Under the pieces are notes generated by a model, which saw only the letters and a list, made by a program, of their open reading frames with translations, did no database searches and was not told where the DNA came from. A stretch of DNA of 64,000 nt from contig OZ004588.1 in assembly GCA_963924555.1 (NCBI GenBank), forward strand, positions 6,545,205 to 6,609,204, read 5' to 3'. Source of the DNA: Crambe crambe (taxonomy: Eukaryota > Porifera > Demospongiae > Poecilosclerida > Crambeidae). The translations under genes and the position numbers were made by a program. Positions 23,651-35,391 of this stretch are shown one piece after another; position 1 is the first letter of the stretch, and each line of letters starts with the position of its first letter.

Positions 23651-26600
23651 CTAGATTAGTTGCTCAATTAATGATTGTTCTTTTAACTCTAAAATCATTC
23701 TTTTTCTGATATTCTTTATGTGTTCCTGCAGGGAAAGAATAACTAAAAAGCAATAAAAACACAACATTATGCTAACCTGACTGAAAGAAAAAGGCCGATT
23801 AAACGCTTGATATCTTGCATACTATACAAAAAAAAATAGCTAGTTTTATATTGATATTAATTGAAGTATTCTTACCATGCATGTGAATACACCACAGTCG
23901 TAACCATTTGTTTGCTTAGGTATATCCTAATAATAAAAATATAATAATAAATAAAAATTCTTAATAAATAAATTACTTTTGGGCATAGCATCTTCCAACT
24001 GGAGAAGTCTACATTGGGATTTGCCTTGCTTAGGTAATTTCTGAATCAGAAAAACAGACAATCAAACTCAATGTTGTAACAATAACGAATAAGTTTAGCT
24101 ACCTGATTGTTTCCAAGCATCTGATGTATTCACCATATATGGAATCATAGTAACGCAATTCCTGCATAGTAGTGTCTACAATAGCCAGACACCAGTGTGC
24201 ACCTCTGTTGATTGGTACTATAAATTTTTGGTATGTGAGAACATTGACCTATGTATGTATGCATGGGCATCGTACGAGTGAAAGGCAAGAGCAAAGTTAA
24301 TGACTATCGTGGAACCTCAATAAAGGAGACTCCTAAAGAGGACAAGTCTTTGAAAGGACAAAAAGTTGGGCCCTGAGTGTGTCCATTATTTAGAGGTTCC
24401 ACTGTATACATACTAACTACCTTGATCCAGTTGGCAATCGAATGGTACCCACTTTCACATAGCTTTTGATAGAAAAAACATGAAACACAAAAGACAGAGT
24501 TAAGCCTTTCAGAGTTTGCTTCCCTCATAAGAAGAAACATGTAATAGTCAATGATCTGTTGATATTAAGAAATCATAAATACACCACCTATTATTAATTC
24601 ATTAGGTCACCTTATCATCCAACCAATTAGTGTCACCAAGTGTCTTTAAATTGCTGTCGTACACTTGACAGTTGTTTATACTGCAAATTAAAACATCTTT
24701 GGGCTTAGAATCAGCAACCTGTGGAAAAAAGAATATGCATGGCCTTTGAACAATAGTAGCTATAATAATAGCTACATACAGTGGAATCTCCAATAATTAT
24801 TGTGTACAAAGGACAATAAAAGAAGTCTCTATAGCTGAGGTTCCACTGCATGTATAATCTATTATACATTTTCCTTCTCTTCCATAATTTGGCTGAATTC
24901 CTTCTTCTGATCATTTGTTTTCTCTTCTGTAATAATTTCATCAGTTTTATGGTCTCCTGAATGACAATAATAGAATGGAGCAATCAATAGCATGCAATTT
25001 TCTCTTGGACATTAAAACCACACTTACAGAAAATGCAAAACCTATACATTCAGAACTTAAATTCCGCTAGTGATTTTTTGCCTTACATATAGCTACATGT
25101 AGCATGGCCTGGCCAAGCAAATGTACATTATGTACTATAATGTATAATCACCTTCTGAATCAAGTCTCATCCTTTTACACTTCCTCTTTACACAACATTG
25201 TCTAAGTAATCCTCTCCCACCAAATTTTGGCTTATCTTTACAATAGCGACACTCCCCACAATCTGATGTTGTGCAACTGTTACAAGTTCCACACCTCTTT
25301 CGTTTTTTACCTGCAAGTTTACATGTCAACAGAGTAGCTAGTAATTCTTAAATTTTTATACCTGAATATCGTTGACTTGGTGGATCAAATTTCTCATGAA
25401 TTTGAGTCTCTTGCTACAAGTAATAATTATAATGACTATTTAGATTACACATTATTAGCTAGCTAATTGTTTACCTCTTTGATGGAAGTAGAGGTTTGGT
25501 TGGCTGGATTACTTGTGTCCTCGTTTTCCTGGTGAACATAATATGGACCTAATTTATTTGTTCTAGATTATGTATTCCATAACATACATTTTTATCTTCA
25601 AAGGCCTTGGGGTTGACGGGAAAACTTTGCTCAGCACCATCTTTTGATTGCTGAAATTATTATACAGCAACATGACATCAAGTAGCTGATACAATAAATG
25701 TATAGTAATTAACCTTTGTAGAAGCACTTGAGTCAGGAGCAGGTACAATATCATAATCACCAGCTCTAGGTGCTTTTCTTCCACTTTTCTTATCTCCTCT
25801 TGATCTTGTGTTACGTCTCAGCTGGGATAAACTAACCTTTTGTTTAGAATCAACATCCTCTAACCCAATGCTCATCCTAACTGCCAAGATGTGATAGCAT
25901 CGAGAAGTAGATGGACATGTGCATGATTCTTTCGGAAACAGGCGGATAGCATGAGGTTTCCCAGTTGTTGGAAAACCCAATGACTGATTGTGGCTGATTA
26001 AATTGTTCTCAATAATTGACCTACATGATTCACATAGTTGTTTGTGCACTGATCATTTATTACTTATCAAGACTAACCTTGCTCGTGAAAATTGGGTAAT
26101 CAAATGTTCACCATTCTCAGTATCTTTCTCTTCTTGCAATATAATTTGGGATGGACCTGTGATAATAATGCTGTGATTGGAATAAAGAAATTAAATTATC
26201 TATTACTCTTTTCCGAAGAATTGTCGCCTGTAATCATTTTTCTCTTTATCCTATCCACTATATCTTGTGGTGAATAGCAGGTGATAATAGAGAGTTCATC
26301 CTTTGTCCTAGCTGCAGTACTGAACTTAGATGAAAGTTGGTAGTTTCCTAATCCTATATAAAATGTAAGCAATATTAAATATTGAATGTGAACAGTATTA
26401 ATGAAAACCAACCTGCAAACCCTCTCTGTATTTCATTGTGAAAGTAGGCTTGGAGATGATATAGAGCGAGCAAAATGCAATCAACTGGAACCCTCCATCT
26501 TTGTAGTCGCTTCAGTGTCACATTAAAGCTTTCTGATTGGTTATTGGTAATGCCAGTAAAGGGATGATATAAATTCATTGGCTCCAACACAAATCGACCA

Positions 26601-28061
26601 AGAGTGACAGGTAACTATTGCCATCATAAGCATTAATAAATCGTGCGGTCATAATAATAATATTTAATCATTACCTCTGGATGTATCTCACTCATGAAAT
26701 ACTGCACAAAAGCTTGGCTCCACTTCATTTTGAACACCTTCAGTCTTTGCTCATAACTAGCATAACTGCTTTCATTTAGCAAGTCACGAACATGGCTCAC
26801 GTATGCTGGAATTTCTGCATGACTAGCTCCATGCTTCTTGAGCCATAGTTTGACTGCATTGATGGTATGATTCCAACAACGTAGGCGAAGGACATTTGGG
26901 AGGTGCTTGTCGATTGCCTGCATGTATTAAAATCAAATTCGCATAATGATAAAACAAATTTATTTTGCTTACTCGGTGTATACCAACTTCATCATCAGTC
27001 ACTAATGGAACCTTGTGCTTTCCTGTCACTAGACTTGGTACTGATCGAGCTAATTGCTGCATAAATTCCTCATGGCATGCTTGGAACTTCCTTTCATGAA
27101 TGAGGAATAGGGAAGGAATGACGGGTGATGGAGAAAAAAGGGTATGTCGAAACAGTAGCAGGGACAAGTAGAAATCGCCCAACTGAAAAGTGGTATCATA
27201 GGAGAGTAACTGTGTAGACTCAAATTGTGCTTGCAAAACTAATTCAAGCTCTTTCAGGACTGTGTCAAAACCACAAACAATAACCAGGTCTGGAAACGTT
27301 TTAATCATCTTCACAAAGTCACCCAAATCATAAGCCAACTCATGCAGGTTATATAGAGCATCATGAGTAAGGCGTGATTTTTGGCGTTCCTTCTGCTGTA
27401 AATTGATGACTTGTCTGGAATTGCGTGGCAAATGACTAGACTGGAATTCAGGTGCACACGCACTTGAAGAAATAGAATTCTTATACACATTAGCTGGTAG
27501 ATCAGGAACAGAAGCAAGTTTGGTCAGAACAGAGGGACATGTACGATGAAATATACGGTTTTCAGACTTGGAATGTCCATGAGGAAAGTTTATAGCAACA
27601 CTTTCATCTCCTATGTAGTGAATTAAAACTTGGTTATTTCTTGTAGAATCCATAAGGAAATAGGCATGACGCTTGAATCTTAGATCTCTTCCTGAGGGCA
27701 AAACGATTGAAAAATATATTTTTCGAAATTTTGGATCACTGTTAGGAATCAATTTGGTCCCATTCTGGTACCAGCGATAACCATCCACTTTCCAGTCATC
27801 TACAGAATAAGTATATATGGTGGTATGAAAAGAAGTTAAGCAAGCTCACTTCCAAAAAACTAGCAACACAACACAACACAACACATATTTACCTTTGCTT
27901 ATATCATTCTGGATTAAGTAAAGATATACTTCTCCACCTTTTGCATTCCTAGGAGGATAAGTGGGCTTGAGATTTGTATTTTTCTTGAAATACTTCAAAA
28001 CATCAGTAAACTTAAGTTCTTCATTGCAGTTAAGCCTAGCTACAGGAGTAATCACTTCCAT
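23651..28061 (-). CDS. MULE transposase fused to CG-1-like, SWIM, CXXC and Ulp1 protease domains
   Basis: 19 exons (minus strand): 28061-27893, 27799-26973, 26917-26675, 26614-26413, 26353-26207, 26156-26078, 26020-25714, 25650-25588, 25528-25475, 25413-25362, 25310-25152, 24956-24868, 24718-24611, 24555-24421, 24248-24103, 24040-23977, 23926-23876, 23821-23777, 23725-23651. All junctions are GT-AG and in phase, giving about 1,004 residues. Domains: CG-1-like DNA-binding region (about 57-125; VDGYRWYQNG, LIHYIGDES); MULE DDE core with Asp 258 (LLSYDTTFQLGDFY), Asp about 325 (VTDDE), CWNH about 346-349 and Glu about 441 (NNQSESFN); SWIM finger about 589-599 (CTCPSTSRCYH); CXXC finger about 718-760 (CGTCNSC, CGECRYCKDKPKFGG); C48/Ulp1 protease about 798-1004 with His 896 (GAHWCLAIVD), Asp 913 (YYDS), Gln 953 and Cys 959 (TNGYDCGVF). 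The protease would cleave SUMO- or ubiquitin-like conjugates; the CXXC finger should bind unmethylated CpG. No break seen. Confidence 0.9.
24306..24405. mobile_element. Tiny MITE-like insertion in a MULE-C intron
   Basis: Ends GTGGAACCTC and its inverse GAGGTTCCAC about 100 bp apart, as in pogo/Tigger-type mini-elements. Lies in the intron between Ulp1 exons 14 and 15. Confidence 0.5.
24779..24848. mobile_element. Second tiny MITE-like insertion in a MULE-C intron
   Basis: CAGTGGAATCTC at the left and GAGGTTCCACTG at the right, 70 bp in all, preceded by TA. Same family as 24306-24405; it lies in the intron between exons 12 and 13. Confidence 0.5.
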
Positions 28062-28221
28062 CCTTTAGCTGACAAAAAGAGAACGGCGGGCAAATCAGCC
28101 ACGTGTACGTCTGATCAGCATGACGTCATGGTCCGCCTCGCTCCGCGCACGCAGATCGTACACGGTCCGTTGGTCCGGTCCGGTCCGAAGTTTATACACA
28201 CCCCTATAATTATTATCTATG

Positions 28222-28462
28222 ATAATAGCTAGCTAAACGAAGACCTAGCTAAGCTTACGTGGCTCCGCCCATAAGCCCCGCCCCCTACCAACGTGCGCTT
28301 CAAAATGGCGTCGAAAGATTAGCTAGTGTTCCGAGTGCTCGAATAGTGAAGTAGAGCCTTAGTCAAAACTAATAGCAAAAGATCAGCCTCTAGGTGCCGC
28401 TCTAACAGATGGCCAAAGTAGAATTTTGATGACTATAGCCAGTAAGCCGGTACGTCGATCTG

Positions 28463-28515
<53 letters not shown>
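28222..28515. repeat. Repeat R, right half, with TTA microsatellite
   Basis: Resumes the R copy interrupted by element B: ACGTGGCTCCGCCCATAAGC, ATGGCGTCGAAAG, GTACGTCGATCTG, then a TTA run at about 28461-28515. Confidence 0.75.
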
Positions 28516-28516
<1 letters not shown>

Positions 28517-29163
28517 AAGAAAAAGAACAAAAGTCAATTTTAGACATCTTTTTTTTCTTATGTTAGCGAATGAATTTTTGGTTTTGGAATATTCTCCTCT
28601 CTTCTTTGTAGATGTAATAATTCACTCTAGACTTCTGAGAACCTGTAGAGTAAGGGTAGAAGAGAAAGAAGAGTTTTTAGTTTATACTGTCTTATGACCT
28701 TTGACCCGCCATCCCTACGTACTTAGAGAGTGCTAACGCACTCTCTGATTATTATAAAGAAAAAAAACAAAAGTCAATTTTAGACATCGTTTTTTTCTTA
28801 TGTTAGCGAATGAATTTTTGGTTTTTGAACATTCTCCTCTCTTCTTTGTAGATGTAATAATTCACTGTAGCCTTCTGAGAACCTGTAGAGTAAGCCATCC
28901 CTACTTAGAGAGTGCTAACGCACTCTCTGATTATAAAGAAAAAGAACAAAAGTCAATTTTAGACATCGTTTTTTTCTTATGTTAGTGAATGAATTTTTGG
29001 TTTTTGAACATTCTCCTCTCTTCTTTGTAGATGTAATAATTCACTGTAGCCTTCTGAGAACCTGTAGAGTAAGGGTAGAAGAGAAAGATGAGTTTTTAGT
29101 TTATACAGTCCTATGACCTTTGACCCGCCATCCCTACTTAGAGAGTGCTAGCGCACTCTCTGA
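28516..29163. repeat. Repeat T in three tandem units
   Basis: Units at about 28516-28747, 28748-28933 (internally deleted by about 50 bp) and 28934-29163. Each ends in the hairpin AGAGAGTGCTAACGCACTCT or a close variant. Short open frames in each are repeat artefacts. Confidence 0.8.
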
Positions 29164-30242
29164 TAGGCCTAAATTACATTTAAATCTCTCCTACAGTTTT
29201 AATTTTTGCATTAGTACCCTTTCAGCTAGGATACTTACTGTTTTCATCTTATTAATGCGACTATAAGGTAACGCACATCCCGCATACGGCGAATAGGAGC
29301 CTCCTCTTCCTGCTCGAAACGGTGGACACGGAGTGGGATTGTCATTTCCTATTGTGGCTATGGCGCACGTGATCTAGTTTCCTATCCCGGTCCCGTGTAC
29401 GTAGTCTATCCCTTAGCCTGCAATAGCAGTGTAGATTTTGAAATCAAAATCGAATGGGCAGGGATCGTCACGCTAAGAGTCGCATTTATGCTTGGCAACT
29501 GATAGGCCACGCCCACTATAGTGCTCCAGTCCCTTGCAGCCTCTTCAAGTCTCCGTTCTCAGTAGACAGAGCCCGAGCTGGATCCGCTCGTCACCCAAGA
29601 CACTCACCATGCCCTCCTGTGTCTTCTTCTTTAAAAAAAAAGAGTGTTGAAAGCAAAGATCAAAGCTTGATCAAAGCGAAACCACTTATGACTCATCACT
29701 TCAAAGTTCCGATTTGACCGCTCTATTGTTCTCAGAGATTTTTTGAGATAGATAAGGCCGCCAAATGCCGCCAATTCCAATTTTACATCTATTTAAGCGA
29801 GTTTTCCCATTTAAACGACTAATGTGCAAAATTGCACGCTTTTGGTAGGCAAAGGGCTATAGTATCTATGGTCGGGGCCGGCCGGGGCCGGGGGGGGGGG
29901 GGGGGGGTCGCAAATTCGATCAAGTCAGAGATTAGAACTACAGATATGTTTGCACTTGTCAATGTGCATGCAGCTAGCTATTGTACTTGAAAATAGAACG
30001 AGCTAAGACGTGAGGTCGAGAGCGACACTATCTCACAGGAGCGACGAAATCTCCCGGTAAATTCGAGCGACACAATTTTCAGTGAAATTTTGTCGCCGCG
30101 ACAAAATTTCACAGCGACAGAATAAACCGTGACAACGGCACGGATTTCGTTTTTTTATTTTTAATCAATAACTTTTCAGCTCCTGTGTGCTCGTATAGCT
30201 GTTTGAACTGTGCTAAGTGCGCTAGCTCCTAGATCAGACAGT

Positions 30243-30275
<33 letters not shown>

Positions 30276-32880
30276 AAAACGTTTACTATAACCCTTGCGC
30301 ATGTGCTGAGGGCTAGCTACCTTTTGGCTGACAACACTGGACCACTCTTTGTTCTTTGAACTAGCTAAAATTTGTAGACAATAATTATAGTAAGCTAACA
30401 CAACAAAACTAATAATAATACAGTATTTAAATAATAAGCTACAACCTGATTGTATGTTAGCTAAGTTCAGGCTCTTTAGTCTCGTTTGGGTGGGTAGCCG
30501 CCGGTAGGTAGCTAAGGGGTCTAGCTTGTGAGACTACTTTCTTTTGTCTTCGTAGGTGGGACATTTCACACTAGAAAGGACTTCCTACACTAGTGTAGAA
30601 TGTCCCCTGGAGGCTCTCCACACTAGGTGTAGACTGTCCGGGGGGTGTAGGAAGGAGTTTGGAAGTGGGGGGAGATGCAAGTGTAATACTGTGAGACTGT
30701 AACAAGTGTGCATGCACCTTGCAAAACTAGGTACGTATTTATGGAATGTGAGGGGGCAATACCCCTTTCCTACACCTATGGGGACATTCTACACTCTGAC
30801 ACTGGTCCTGATGACTCCTGGGAAGTCAGGTGGTTGGGGGTTGCATGACAAGAGATCAAATTTTCACTTCTTGGAAGTGTATTGCATTAATTCCCTAGCT
30901 ATATGGAGAAAGCATGAACTTTCCTGTGTTGTGTGCACCAAATGAATATGTAGGAGCTACTGCATTATCATTTGACACAAAAATAACGATTTGTACATAC
31001 AATTAATGTAGCTAATTTGAAACCTATAGCTAGCTGTTCCATTCTTACTTATGTTGCATCCAATAAAAGTATCAGATCTATAGCTGTCACTACAACCTAC
31101 AGGAACATTTGTTGCAGTTGAATGGATATACATAGCTAGCTATTCAACCTACAGGAACATAGTGACAGCTAGTGCATGCAAAACGCATACACCTTGAGGG
31201 GTAAACAGCTACAGAGCATGGAACAGGGTTGGCAAGAATCAGTTCTGCATGCAGAAAGCATACGTATCTACTCTGGAGCAGTACTGCTGTAGCTAGTAAC
31301 GTTCTCATCATCAATATCAGTGAATCAGGTAACACTATTCATATGAAGCTAAAATTAATGTTAACTCCCAAGTTTTTGTGATTATTACAAGGGAAGGTCA
31401 ATTGCACCCTTTCAAGTTGGAGAGGTGGAACGTATGTACTCATATAATACATAACTGAATGTGTTATGCATGTGTGGATGCTCAATGGAGCTCTAGTGTC
31501 CAGGTGCAATGAGCACTTCTGTGTCATGTGCACAATTATGTATAGATGCCAGGAAGCTAATACTGCATTTCATTTGCACAGTACTACTGTATGTAATATG
31601 TGCAGGTGTATCATTTTTACTTAATGCTGTAGATTATATCTCTAGCTGTCAACCTACGAAAACATATATACAGGTCAATTTTGAAAGAAGGAAAGAGTGT
31701 ATCCTAATGTGCATGCGCACTCACTTTTGTATGTTTGTCGACCATTGTACAACATTATAATTACAGGTTGGTTGACCAGTAGAGTTTGTGCATGTGCAAG
31801 ATAAATTCAAGTGCATGAGCAAAATGTACTGTCATACAAATGCAATGGTCGAGCACGAATTTAATTCTGCACTGTCAGCAAATTTTGTGTCGATCAACCT
31901 AAAAACCCCTGTACCTTACTCATCTACAGGTAAGCTGTGTCTGTGGACGTGGAGTGTGTGCTTCTTGTCAACAAGGTTGGTTTGAAGTTACCTTTTGGGG
32001 AGATCACTATAGCTAGTTCTCATTGTAGGCTTGAGCCTATCATTTATGATAGCATAATTTGAGCATATGCAGTTTACACTAAGACGCGTTAATTACGTGA
32101 TCACTTCCTGGTCAATGGAGTGGAATTTGACATTTAACTTTACCTGTGATATTTCAGCTAGTGCTTTCATTTTTTGATACTTACTAAATAAAAGGTTGGT
32201 GATCATTCTCTTTACCTTTAATTCAGTAAAAACTCAGTGCCCTCTCTGATGTTGCAGGGTTAACTAGTGAGATTTCGGCACGGGTACCTATCTTCTACAC
32301 CGGATATCTCGATGCAAAATGGATTAGGCCTTTGATAATTTGCATGTGGATAGCCAACAGTATGAACTATATAATCATGCAAAAAACTTAAGTTTAGCTT
32401 GAAAACACACTGAATTGCAGGACAATGAAATGTCACAACAAATCACTTCTTTTGGAGTAACACAGCAAACTTTCTACTCATAAAAGGTTTCTGAGACTTG
32501 ATGGAAGCTTATCTAGCCCTTTCTTTATATGTGGAGCAATCAGATTGCTTGTATGTTTAACAATAAAAGTTATACAAGTTTTATTGGTACTAGTTGGAAC
32601 TTTCTCCAAACTGGTCGACTTTAGTACACCGGACATCTCGATGCAAATGGTCTGTTCCCAAAATGCTATCCAATTCACACAGTTTGAACTTTAATATGAT
32701 ATGATAAGATATGCACAAAACCTTGTCAGAAGTGAAATATGACCCACTGTTGTGATGTCATCAAAACGTCAGTTGATACGTGGTTTTGTGGTTGCAGCTG
32801 AATAGAGTCATTAGTCTCTCCATCACGTGAAGAAAGTCATCAAGTGATTTGTAGTGTGGTTTCATAATGTAAGCATACAG

Positions 32881-33028
32881 TGGATTGTAGGTTGCTTGAC
32901 ACTAGTACTTCAGCCACACCGAGGTCACATGGACCAATCAGATTTGCAAGCAATGATGTCAGCATGAATCTGATTGGTCCATCTCACCTTGCTGGCTGAA
33001 GTACTAGTGTCAAGCAACCTGCAATCCA
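32881..33028. mobile_element. Palindromic MITE (148 bp)
   Basis: TGGATTGTAGGTTGCTTGAC and its inverse bound two arms of about 68 bp (containing GACACTAGTACTTCAGCCA and GGACCAATCAGATT) around a short loop. No coding capacity. Confidence 0.75.
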
Positions 33029-34601
33029 CAAAGGTCAAGATAACTATTAATGCTCCAAAGCTTCATTTTTGAGCTCAAGTGCTAAAAAAAGAAGGGCTAG
33101 AGAGCTAAGGATAAAAGTGTGAGAATTAACTAAAGAAGATGGGTGCTGTGAGCCTGTGGCTAGAGCTAAGGATGTTATTCACCTCCCTAATCTTTACTCT
33201 AGCCCTTCCTTCCTTTCCGTTATACTTGCCCTAGCCACCACCATTAGGAATGTTAAGGGAAGGAAGGTTCAAAGTTGAAAATACAAGGGTACAAAGGAAA
33301 TGACATGGCACTATACAAACTGAAGCCAGAGCTAAACTACATTATTATATAAGACCACTGAGATAGCTACACTATACACAGAGTTCTTATGTCTCCCTTT
33401 GATGATGTACTAATTACTACTTTACACACACACGTAAATGAATCATATAGAGCACCTGGTCAAGCCAGGATGCATGTCTGTGCAATAAGCAGGCAGTGCT
33501 GGCAACCACCTGGAGCCCTGGCTAGGAACTTGCAGGAGGACTGACTATATCTCTTCTCAGTAAGTGGTGTAAGTACCCGAAGTCCTTCCCCCCCTTACAA
33601 CCGATATTGGAGAGATAGCAGTTTGATTTGCATCCTGGCACCCATTTCCAGCTGGGTGGACTGGTGGCATGGTGTTTAATCCTGGTGAAAAGGATGATAA
33701 TCACTGCTGTCCTCTCAGCCCTGAAATGTGGTAGAGATGCACTGAGTGGGAATATGGCTTCTAATCAAGTTTGCAGCTGTGTGAATCACACTGCCTGATA
33801 ATTAAGTCTGTGGGGAGATGACCTCAGCCTATGTGGTAGAGATTGCACTGAGTGGGAATAATTATGGCTTCAGGAAACAAGGTTGTGTAAATCACACATG
33901 GCCCTTGTGAAGAAGTCCCACATTCATAGAATGATGGGCAGCAACTGTGCATGCAGGGACTATATGACATTGGATGCCCCCCTCCCTCCCTCCTGTCTCT
34001 TAAGAGCTAGACATGAGATAGTCCACCTACACAATGAACTTCTAATCCTTAGTAGCAGGACCCTCAGAGAGGGTGGGGCAGTCCTGTCCATGCAATTAGC
34101 TAAAGTACATGGCTGGGGAGTCTGGTAAGTATGAATGGAGAACTTTATCTTGTTTTGCATGTGTCTTAACAAGTTAGTCTTTTAAACCTCGGCATGTAGT
34201 AAACTTATTATCATTTGGTTATCACTGATTTATTTGGAAGACCGAAGACCTGCATGTATGTGTACTAGGTGTCATTATTATCACATCATAGTTTTTTGTT
34301 TTTTTGTTAATAGCTACTATTCATAGTTATTTTTAAAGAGAGTGAGCTTTTATGGTGGTCATAGCTATAGCTACATCTGGATATTGCATGAATGGCAGAT
34401 TTCACTCCTAGAATAGAGCCAATTATTAGGCATGGGGCTAATATGCTGGTAATATAATGGGATTGACTGGAATAGCAGCATAATAGGCTAAATAAACAAT
34501 AATAGGCTGCAGTCATTGTTATAGCTCGCTCCCTTCCCTACACATGGGTGTTCTTGAGTGCTAGTCTTTTAGATTTTGTATCTTACAGCGGTGGATCCTG
34601 C

Positions 34602-34810
34602 CACATGAAATCCAGAACACCAAACCAAAAGGAGGCTATGTATAAATTTGTTTCATGTTGCAAGATTGCAGTGATCTTGCAACATGAAATCCAGAACAGC
34701 AAAACCAAAATTTACATAGTCTCCTTTCAAATGGCTTTGGAGTTGGGCTACTTGAGAGGAGGCTATGTAAATTTTTGGTTTTGCTGTTCTGGATTAGATC
34801 ACTGCAATCT
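34602..34810. repeat. Compound inverted repeat
   Basis: Contains a perfect hairpin around GATTGCAGTGATC (TTTCATGTTGCAA arms, about 34650-34690) and a second inverted pair ACAGCAAAACCAAAA / TTTTGGTTTTGCTGT (34695-34795). Probably a rearranged foldback MITE. Confidence 0.6.
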
Positions 34811-35311
34811 GCAGCCTGATGTACTGCAATCCACTGTGGTAGATAAGTGGTAGCTGACTCCATTCCAATGTGAAAGTTTACATAGCTATAACTGCCAGCT
34901 GGACATGTAGTAGATTGAGTGGTATTACAAGTTGGTTGTCCAATGGCAGAAGATTATAACTACGACAAAAATTATACCTTAATCTGGTGGTGGTGGTCAG
35001 TGCATTTTAAGGTGTGGTCAGACTCAAGTCCATGGTGCACACCAATGGGCTATAATAGTGATGATTGTTTGTGTGCATGTCTGTCCTTACTCATTTGGTA
35101 TGTGTGTAGTGAGGTTATAAGTCAATGACAATAATTATAAGGAAGGCAAGGTGTTCATGCAGACATTCTGCATTCTGTGATGAGTTTCAAGGTTTAGGAA
35201 CCAATTTTTTCTGGGTAGGTCTTGGCAACCAGCCAGCCAAGGTTCTCCTACAGCTTGCTAGAAAAATATTTTGGTTAAAATTATAATCTAATCCTTCATA
35301 CATTTTATTAT

Positions 35312-35366
35312 GAAGCCTTTATAATGAAGGCTACTTCATTACAAGTAGCCTTCATTATAAAGTAGC
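35312..35366. repeat. Hairpin of about 55 bp
   Basis: Arms TTTATAATGAAGGCTACTT and the reverse complement around CATTAC. It sits just left of the duplicated host segment. Confidence 0.6.
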
Positions 35367-35391
35367 CATGGTTAGCCATTGCTTACTCATG

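Larger units (their letters stand above)
23190..28203. mobile_element. MULE-C: Mutator-like transposon with CXXC finger and Ulp1 protease
   Basis: The terminal inverted repeats are identical over about 86 bp (23190-23275 and 28118-28203), starting GGGTGTGTATAAACTTCGG and containing GCGTGCGCGGAGCGAGGCGG, CpG-rich against an AT-rich background. Likely 8-bp target duplication CCATAATT / CTATAATT (one mismatch; 23182-23189, 28204-28211), a normal size for Mutator-like elements. It landed inside the right terminus of P-like element B, so it is younger than B. One gene fills the minus strand. Identical termini and an open gene suggest a recent, possibly active copy. Two tiny MITE-like insertions sit in its introns. 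Confidence 0.9.
16340..28221. mobile_element. P-like DNA transposon B, with nested insertions
   Basis: Left end: CATAGATAATATAGATACTC then CGTATGGATGTGAAACG (16340 on). The right terminus is split by MULE-C: its inner part (about 23150-23189, reversed TACTCCGTATGGATATGAAA) lies left of the MULE, and its outer part (28212-28221, reversed CATAGATAAT) lies right of it. Perfect 7-bp target duplication ATAATAG (16333-16339, 28222-28228), set in a copy of repeat R whose uninterrupted form is seen at about 13500. Contents: an Arg-rich remnant, a nested MITE, a partner gene (+), a transposase (-), then MULE-C. Without the nested elements it would be about 5.8 kb. Confidence 0.85.
29164..35391. other. 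Six kilobases without a recognisable gene
   Basis: Host-like, AT-rich DNA. A CpG-richer patch at 29270-29720 holds an 87-codon frame (29454-29717) with no recognisable features. A G-run lies at about 29889-29907, and about eight GACA units at about 30243-30275. 30540-30800 has several variants of a GGACATTC-type motif. The rest shows only small inverted repeats, listed separately. Confidence 0.5.

Noticed and set aside
29454-29717. 87-codon frame in a CpG-richer patch
   Set aside because: No recognisable motif, no splice or promoter context; frames of this length are expected by chance.
30243-30275. GACA run as a functional element
   Set aside because: Simple microsatellite with no associated structure.
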